A stretch of DNA of 6,188 nt, from NCBI GenBank assembly GCA_900754255.1, contig CAAECI010000090.1, positions 1 through 6,188 on the forward strand. Reading direction: 5' to 3'. Below, one piece after another: positions 5,772 through 6,188 of this stretch (position 1 is its first letter; each line of letters opens with the position of its first letter). This DNA is from an uncultured Succinivibrio sp. Its GTDB lineage: Bacteria > Pseudomonadota > Gammaproteobacteria > Enterobacterales > Succinivibrionaceae. Both the position numbers and the translations under genes were made by a program. The notes below the pieces were generated by a model that searched no databases, was not told the origin of the DNA, and saw only the letters and a program-made list of their open reading frames with translations.

Positions 5772-6188
5772 TTACTCAGCAAGTAGCCCTAATGCACATG
5801 CGATACATTCAATCCCAACTTTAACATCAGCACAGCGCTGCTGAAGTTTCTTAATCGACAGCAATTCATTCTCTCGTTTAGTATCCCAAAGCCAGAAACG
5901 ATAATGCTCCAGCATCGCCAGTGCGAGTTTATTGAGAGAACTGCGATTTGAGATGTAATTTGGGGATGATGATTGCATCTGATCTTGATTAAAGCGCATA
6001 TCTAGCAGCCAGTGCAGTCGGTTTTCAATTCCCCAGTGAGCTCTGATGATCTCTGCAAAGCGTTTGGCATTTTCTTCAGTAGGTACATACGAGGTAATGT
6101 AAATTGTCAGTGCTCACTTAAAATGACCGATTTTTGCTCTTCTGATTTGTCCTAAACCTTTAAAATTCTGCTCATCTAGTTTGTCCGC
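5772..6188 (-). pseudogene. ISAs1-family transposase, C-terminal part, interrupted (partial)
   Basis: Read on the minus strand, one frame runs from the window edge (6188) to the TAA at 5774-5772. It encodes DEQNFKGLGQIRRAKIGHFK, an in-frame TGA (6116-6114), then YITSYVPTEENAKRFAEIIR (around 6102-6043) directly followed by AHWGIENRLHWLLD (ending near 6000). The tail ends SLNKLALAMLEHYRFWLW...GLLAE. The A-x-R-x-HW-x-IEN-x-LHW-x-LD block is the hallmark of ISAs1-type DDE transposases, with its Glu as third catalytic residue. An ATG at 5999 opens a 75-residue frame, but this starts inside the conserved domain and is not an independent gene. The TGA makes the copy non-functional unless it is a sequencing error; the N-terminal two thirds would lie beyond the window. 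Confidence 0.8.

Noticed and set aside
5772..5999. Independent 75-residue minus-strand gene starting at the ATG at 5999
   Set aside because: The ATG lies inside a conserved ISAs1 transposase block; the frame is open upstream and encodes AHWGIENRLHW, so this is the tail of a larger broken gene.
4506..6116. Recoded TGA (for example Trp or Gly) explaining both in-frame TGAs in the transposases
   Set aside because: dctQ ends properly at TGA with a ribosome binding site for dctM right behind it, Trp is encoded by TGG throughout, and one transposase also has an in-frame TAG. Pseudogene decay is simpler.

Overview
The window reads as chromosomal DNA of a gut-type gammaproteobacterium. The TRAP carboxylate transporter, a CRP-like site and the IS4- and ISAs1-type transposases would fit the Succinivibrionaceae (Succinivibrio/Anaerobiospirillum-like), but that placement is inferred from general resemblance; no rRNA or marker gene is present. 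The genetic code looks standard: dctQ ends at TGA, and TGG is used for Trp.

Region 1 (1-3224) is a metabolic block: the last codons of an unidentified gene, a regulatory intergenic region, and a complete tripartite TRAP transporter operon in the order dctP (periplasmic binding protein), dctQ (small membrane subunit), dctM (large membrane subunit). A strong hairpin-plus-T-run terminator lies between dctP and dctQ, and a second terminator closes the operon. The leader carries a GntR/LacI-type half-palindrome, a CRP-like site and two candidate -10 boxes. This suggests that an organic acid or sugar acid is taken up under carbon-catabolite control.

Region 2 (3225-4761) is an AT-rich gap followed by a decayed IS4-family insertion sequence. 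It has about 41-bp inverted ends and a DDE transposase whose catalytic residues are intact, but whose C-terminal reading frame is interrupted by in-frame TGA and TAG codons.

Region 3 (4762-5771) is an AT-rich two-gene operon with a stop/start overlap. It encodes a 145-residue, three-helix membrane protein resembling the RipA family of octameric membrane proteins, followed by a 149-residue ThsB/DUF1863-type TIR-like protein. No ThsA (SIR2-SLOG or TM-macro) partner is visible. The pair looks like a compact, Thoeris-like anti-phage module in which the membrane protein is the putative effector. It is the most interesting content of the window.

Region 4 (5772-6188, minus strand) is the 3' part of an ISAs1-family transposase gene with an in-frame TGA. 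The TIR module is therefore bracketed by two degenerate transposase loci, which suggests a small defence island inserted next to a housekeeping transporter.
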